Source of the DNA: Actinomortierella ambigua
Taxonomy: Eukaryota > Mortierellomycota > Mortierellomycetes > Mortierellales > Mortierellaceae
DNA: 11,782 nucleotides
Assembly: GCA_016098155.1 (NCBI GenBank)
Contig: JAAAJB010000803.1
Location: 1 to 11,782, forward strand
Direction of reading: 5' to 3'
Part shown: piece after piece, positions 8,730 through 11,782 of the stretch
Layout: each line of letters begins with the position of its first letter
How positions within the stretch are numbered: the stretch's first letter is position 1
Position numbers and translations under genes: made by a program
The notes under the pieces: model-generated
The model's input: the letters and a program-made list of their open reading frames with translations, nothing else
Databases searched by the model: none
Told to the model about the DNA's origin: nothing

Positions 8730-9082
8730 GTGAGCAAAAACGTGTTCCTGTCCTTTGGCTGACTCCATGTGGAAAGCAATCCCTGAATTCCCCCCCCCCT
8801 TTTCCTTCGTGTTTTTTTACGACCCTAGCAACACTATTTGTCCACATATCCTCCTTTCCACTGCCACCCCCTTTTTGAGTTGCTTCCACCACATAACGCG
8901 CTTCCACGCCATTTGTAGTCATGCTCTTTGTACTGTAGTTTTGGCGAACCACAATCTTATCTTGACTCCCACGGTGACCTTCAAGTGTTCACACACTGCA
9001 TCTGTGTCCTGTCACCAGCCCGCGCCATTCGCTCCTCCATCCTTTTGCAAAACTTCTTCTCTCAACGAGATCAACCTTTCCA

Positions 9083-9214
9083 ATGAAGGGATTCTGTCTT
9101 ACAACGATTCTATTGCTGGCATTGCTCGGTAGGCTTTTTTTACACTCTGGAGCAGTATCTGTCGAAGAAGCAATCCCATATATGGAGCGGGCCCACAAGA
9201 ACAGCAACAGATAG
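9083..9214 (+). CDS. Candidate short secreted peptide or truncated secreted-protein gene (43 aa)
   Basis: The ATG at 9083 follows a pyrimidine-rich leader and opens with MKGFCLTTILLLALLG, a convincing signal-peptide start. Read straight through, the frame gives 43 residues and stops at TAG 9212-9214. The charged tail contains VSVEEAIPYMERAHK. Alternatively the GTAGGC at 9129 is a donor and the rest of the gene lies beyond an intron. No acceptor leads to a long open frame before 9700, so a truncated or decayed gene is also likely. No family is recognised. Confidence 0.33.
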   Translation: MKGFCLTTILLLALLGRLFLHSGAVSVEEAIPYMERAHKNSNR

Positions 9215-10139
9215 GGCATAAGTAGAAGAAAGATGTCAGTGGTCAGGGCACACAGGAGGACAAGTCTGAGAACATTCAGGGGTGCTATGGTAAAGTGTGC
9301 ATGCAGGGGAGGTATATACGACCGTGACTAGACTAGAAGGGACAAGATTTAAAGTGAATTGCAAGCATGGAAAGTGAGTTGTGCATGGCAGAGTATGGGA
9401 AAATGCACACAGAGGCGTCACAAGGAATATCTATCCTTACATAGAACACGAAACCTTGCGAGATCGCCAACAACAGCAAGTCCACGCTTGCTGGGACAAA
9501 GCACCTATACCCGCACCGCAATCTTTCACTGATAATCAGAGTCCAGCGTAGAAGTATGAGGTCGTGGAACTGAGAAGGCAATGAGCTACAAAGTCGATCC
9601 TTTGCGCAAGATAGGACCATCGTCGGACAATCCCTCTCTCTCTTTTTTTTTTTTTTTCTGGAGGCACTGTGAGTCTATCTTTGGGGCGTCAAGTCCCTAG
9701 AATTACTCTGATATAGAGCAGCTACAAAAAAGAACAATAACCATTTTCGACCGCTTTCTGATTAGAGTACAGCCATAGGTTGTGGGTAATTCCGCACGTC
9801 CTTTGCGTCGTGTCAGCGGGCACAGAGCGAGAACTGTTCCGAATGATCATCAAGGCGAGCTTTATTGCGAGGACTTCAGACAGATCCCGGATATCATTTG
9901 TAGACAGATGTGGCCTCTCCACCTCTGCAACAACACATAAACAGGCGAACAGGATGGGTCGTTGCGCTGTCACTGCGTGATATTGATCCGATCCTCCAGC
10001 CCAATCTGTTCGATGCTGTTGTACGACTCTAGTCCTCTCGTAAGTCGCACTCCAAATAATCAGGCACAACATCGGCCATCACTTTGCACCACGGTGGGTA
10101 TGGTCGGTCTTAAGAAGACTATGATCTAAGCAACATATC
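9215..10139. other. Interval without a supported gene
   Basis: About 925 bp with no gene I can support. It contains a (CT)n/T15 tract (T run at 9643-9657). Minus-strand open frames of 95 and 116 codons (9333-9620, 9722-10072) lack a signal peptide, domain motif or promoter-like C/T tract. The right half may belong to the decayed Helitron that ends at 10900, but I found no recognisable Rep or helicase motif there. Confidence 0.4.
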
Positions 10140-10189
10140 CGACTATCTAGACGGCCATCAGCGACGCGCATGCCTCAACACCTCCAACT

Positions 10190-10791
10190 CGACTTACACT
10201 AGTGACGGTGAAGTTCCGACATCCCTCATCGAGTTTTGTCAAAAGAGTCATTCTCTTCCCTGGCCACAACGATATCGATTGGATGCACCAGCTAGCTACT
10301 GACATCTTCAACGCCAGCAAGGTCGTCAAGATCTACGAGGGCACAAGACAGACACATGGATGGCTAAAAACGCTCTCTCAATGGGTCAAGGATTCGACCC
10401 ACTTCCTTGGAGCAAGCTCAAAGATTTTACTCCTCACGATTTCAATCCCAATCACCGGCAACTGAAAAGAGGGGACAGCCGGTCATCTGCGTCCGCAATA
10501 GCGTTTGGTATCTGCACTAGAGTACCGCACGACAACGTTTTACAGGCAGTCTTTGCCTTACCCCCTCACACACACACACCGCCTCATAACCCTGTGCCCT
10601 ACACGCCAGTTCAAAAGAGTTCGGTTTCCCATCAAGCCGCTTTCGCTATGACTATCAACAAGGCACAGGGCCAGACGCTCAACCACGAAGATGTTTACCT
10701 GCCTCATCCTGTCTTCTCCAGAGGCCAACTTCACGTTGCACTTTCAAGATGGTCCAACCCTTCCATGTATTCATTCGGGTCTTTACTGTGA
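10190..10791 (+). pseudogene. Decayed Helitron Pif1-type helicase, C-terminal remnant
   Basis: Segments of a Pif1-family helicase C-terminus appear in the expected order but in different frames. VKRVILFPGHNDID near 10230-10275 matches the region that precedes the late helicase motifs. RGQPVICVRN (frame of 10470) corresponds to the family's G-x-PV-x-x-x-RN motif, and GICTRVPHDNVLQAV (frame of 10507) should continue it. FKRVRFPIK (frame of 10610) runs into AFAMTINKAQGQTL, then PVFSRGQLHVALSR (frame of 10360), which are the last conserved motifs including VALSR. At least three frame changes separate these blocks, so the gene is dead. The N-terminal Rep and Walker motifs are not visible. The remnant ends 109 bp before a Helitron-type 3' terminus, as expected for a RepHel gene. 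An AATAAA lies at 10797-10802. Confidence 0.85.
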
Positions 10792-10796
10792 TCCAA

Positions 10797-10802
10797 AATA
10801 AA
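10797..10802 (+). promoter_or_regulatory. Polyadenylation-signal-like AATAAA
   Basis: A canonical AATAAA lies 5 bp after the TGA (10789-10791) that closes the helicase remnant. It is probably the former polyadenylation signal of the transposon gene. Confidence 0.4.
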
Positions 10803-10870
10803 TCCCCCTCCTTTCTCAAATATAGAGAAAAAGTGATAGAGCAGGTGGAAGAGAGAGAGAGAGAGATTAG

Positions 10871-10900
10871 CCCAGTGGGCGACCCGCTGGGGGCTGCTAG
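10871..10900 (+). mobile_element. Helitron-type 3' terminus downstream of the helicase remnant
   Basis: CCCAGTGGG (10871-10879) and CCCGCTGGG (10883-10891) form a 9-bp stem with one T:G pair and the loop CGA. CTAG follows at 10897-10900 and the next base is T (10901). The combination of GC hairpin, CTAG and a following T is the Helitron 3' signature. Here it lies just downstream of a Pif1-type remnant in the same orientation, which makes the assignment firmer than for the 7838 end. The stem sequence is unrelated to the one at 7806-7827, so the two termini belong to different families. The 5' end was not found. Confidence 0.78.
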
Positions 10901-11000
10901 TATTATTTATTATCCATCAGACTAAAATGAAGAAAGCCATCTGGGACATCCGCAGGAGTTATCGGTAGGTCGAGACGCGAACGCTTGATCGGTAGAGCGT

Positions 11001-11019
11001 AGAGGATGTCCTATCCTCT
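11001..11019 (-). terminator. 7-bp perfect hairpin abutting the stop codon
   Basis: AGAGGAT (11001-11007) and ATCCTCT (11013-11019) pair across a 5-base loop. The hairpin touches the TAA (11021-11019) of the minus-strand secreted-protein gene. In the transcript it would form directly at the start of the 3' UTR. Eukaryotic genes do not need such terminators, so its role, if any, is unknown. Confidence 0.4.
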
Positions 11020-11656
11020 TACATCTCCTGTGGGGAGGTCAGAGTATTCTTGGTGCCAGGGTTTGCAGGATCCTTCGGGACGATCTGTCTCACACATTGA
11101 AGAATGGCCAGCAGCGGTTCCATAGCAGGAGGAACGATAGGTTCTAAATATTCTGCAAGATCCTCGAGAACATCCAGAACTTTAGATATGTCCTTCGGCA
11201 AAGCATCTTGAAGGAGACTGATGGCCCGTTGAACGACCTGTTCGACCACCGACAGGATAGAGGGATCTATGTCAGGGATTTTACGCACCCTATCTTCGAC
11301 GGATTTGAGTGCATCAATGGCTGATTGCAAGGTGCCCGAGCAATTTGTCTCTGGTGGAGGAGAAAATCGAGGCGCAATGTTCGAAAGCGCAGCTCGAGAC
11401 GCGAGTTCACTGATCGAATGCGACAGGTCTTCACGCGAAATAGCGGAGGACTCGGGCGCACTGCCGACAGCTGCTAGAGGGACACTGGCACCTAGCGTAC
11501 CCCAGAAGAAGTCGCAATCCCGTAAATGATCCTTTCATGACACCACTTTTGTCGCAATGAACACATCATGTTGCTTCCCAGAATCGCTTCTTCCTTACCA
11601 TCAGTGACAAAAATGGATGCCAAAACGAGACATGTAGCAATCCAAAGGATTTTCAT
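11019..11656 (-). CDS. Two-exon secreted alpha-helical protein (176 aa), unknown family
   Basis: Exon 1 is 11656-11599 and exon 2 is 11491-11019, joined across a 107-bp phase-1 intron (GTAAGG donor, CTAG acceptor). Without splicing the frame would stop after 54 codons. Exon 1 encodes the signal peptide MKILWIATCLVLASIFVTDG. The mature part begins with an Ala/Ser/Pro-rich segment (about 21-66). Residues 72-158 are mostly Leu/Val/Ile-rich heptad-like helices broken by Pro (IPDIDPS, VPPAMEP, VPKDPANPG). Only two cysteines remain in the mature part, C70 and C152, which could form one disulphide. N69-C70-S71 is a glycosylation sequon. Two further in-frame acceptors (exon 2 starting at 11473 or 11470) would remove six or seven residues near the cleavage site. 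I recognise no family. A secreted or cell-wall-associated helical protein is the most that can be said. Confidence 0.83.
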
Positions 11657-11782
11657 GGTGGAGTATGGTGTATCAGAAAGAGATGAGGAGAGTCGAGGGG
11701 AGAGAGAAGATGTGAGGTGTGAAGAGAGTGAAGAGAGTGAAGAGAGTGAAGAGAGTGAAGAGAGTGAAGAGAGTGAAGAGAG
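11657..11782 (-). promoter_or_regulatory. Pyrimidine-rich promoter of the minus-strand secreted gene
   Basis: On the coding (minus) strand this 126-bp region is almost entirely C/T with short A interruptions, ending just before the favourable start context CACCATGA. It has the same style as the tracts before 990 and 3519. Its distal part is made of the 9-bp tandem repeat. The promoter continues beyond the window. Confidence 0.55.
11721..11782. repeat. 9-bp tandem repeat (GAAGAGAGT) running off the window
   Basis: Six exact copies plus eight bases of GAAGAGAGT fill 11721-11782 and reach the last base. On the minus strand the unit is ACTCTCTTC, a polypyrimidine minisatellite in the promoter of the gene starting at 11656. 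The true length is unknown because the window ends inside it. Confidence 0.95.

Noticed and set aside
9236..9421. Minus-strand 61-codon frame with several cysteines.
   Set aside because: It has no signal peptide, an irregular cysteine spacing, and no promoter-like leader. Another frame on the same strand overlaps it.
9635..9657. CT/T15 tract considered as the reversed poly(A) of a retroposon.
   Set aside because: No reverse-transcriptase motif, target duplication or gene-like body adjoins it. A simple low-complexity tract explains it.
10981..11021. tRNA-like stretch: GATCGGTAGAGCG resembles a tRNA A box, followed by a hairpin that looks like an anticodon arm.
   Set aside because: The loop lacks U33, there is no GGTTCGA-type B box or T arm downstream, and no acceptor stem can be paired. 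At best it is a coincidental or ancient fragment.
1..11782. CRISPR arrays, bacterial operons, riboswitches or rRNA.
   Set aside because: No regularly spaced direct repeats with unique spacers, no ribosome-binding sites at start codons, and no conserved rRNA cores were seen. The introns mark the sequence as eukaryotic.

Overview
The window looks like part of a filamentous fungal genome. Coding exons are broken by short GT..AG introns (107-243 bp), and genes are preceded by long C/T-rich tracts instead of bacterial promoters. There are no Shine-Dalgarno spaced operons, and Helitron transposon remains are present. The style of the genes (a Cys/His-rich MOV10/SDE3-type RNA-silencing helicase, several small secreted proteins, Helitrons ending in CTAG) is compatible with an early-diverging fungus such as a Mortierella relative. 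That placement is an inference, not something the sequence proves. Both ends of the window are low-complexity (G13 at the left, a 9-bp tandem repeat at the right), which would fit contig ends.

Left part (1-989): no convincing gene. It holds two small tandem-repeat blocks and a pyrimidine-rich promoter. 990-2394 (+): a three-exon gene for a 341-residue acidic, Gly-rich protein of unknown function. 2540-2806 (-): a convergent small gene for an 88-residue protein with a signal peptide and one membrane segment. 2807-3518: a divergent intergenic promoter region, including an upstream ORF in a strong start context. 3519-6989 (+): the anchor gene, a two-exon, 1101-residue SF1B RNA helicase of the MOV10/SDE3/Armitage group with four N-terminal zinc-binding motifs, an ASH/Ig-like domain and a complete set of helicase motifs.

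Right part (about 7000-11782): gene-poor and transposon-marked. It contains an A32 tract, a Helitron-type 3' terminus at 7806-7838 (perfect 9-bp GC hairpin, then CTAG followed by T), a gene for a 103-residue secreted protein with ten cysteines and a knottin-like cysteine pattern (minus strand), and two weakly supported gene starts (8640 and 9083). After these come a frameshifted Helitron/Pif1-type helicase remnant ending in a second Helitron-type 3' terminus at 10871-10900. Last is a two-exon gene for a 176-residue secreted helical protein (minus strand, 11656 to 11019) whose promoter carries the terminal 9-bp repeat.

Taken together, a stable core (unknown acidic protein, small membrane protein, RNA-silencing helicase) adjoins a rapidly changing flank. 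In that flank at least two, perhaps three, signal-peptide genes sit among Helitron remains. No clearly new multi-gene system is visible. The most useful leads are the two distinct Helitron ends and the secreted genes between and beside them, the knottin-like protein, and the unknown acidic protein family.
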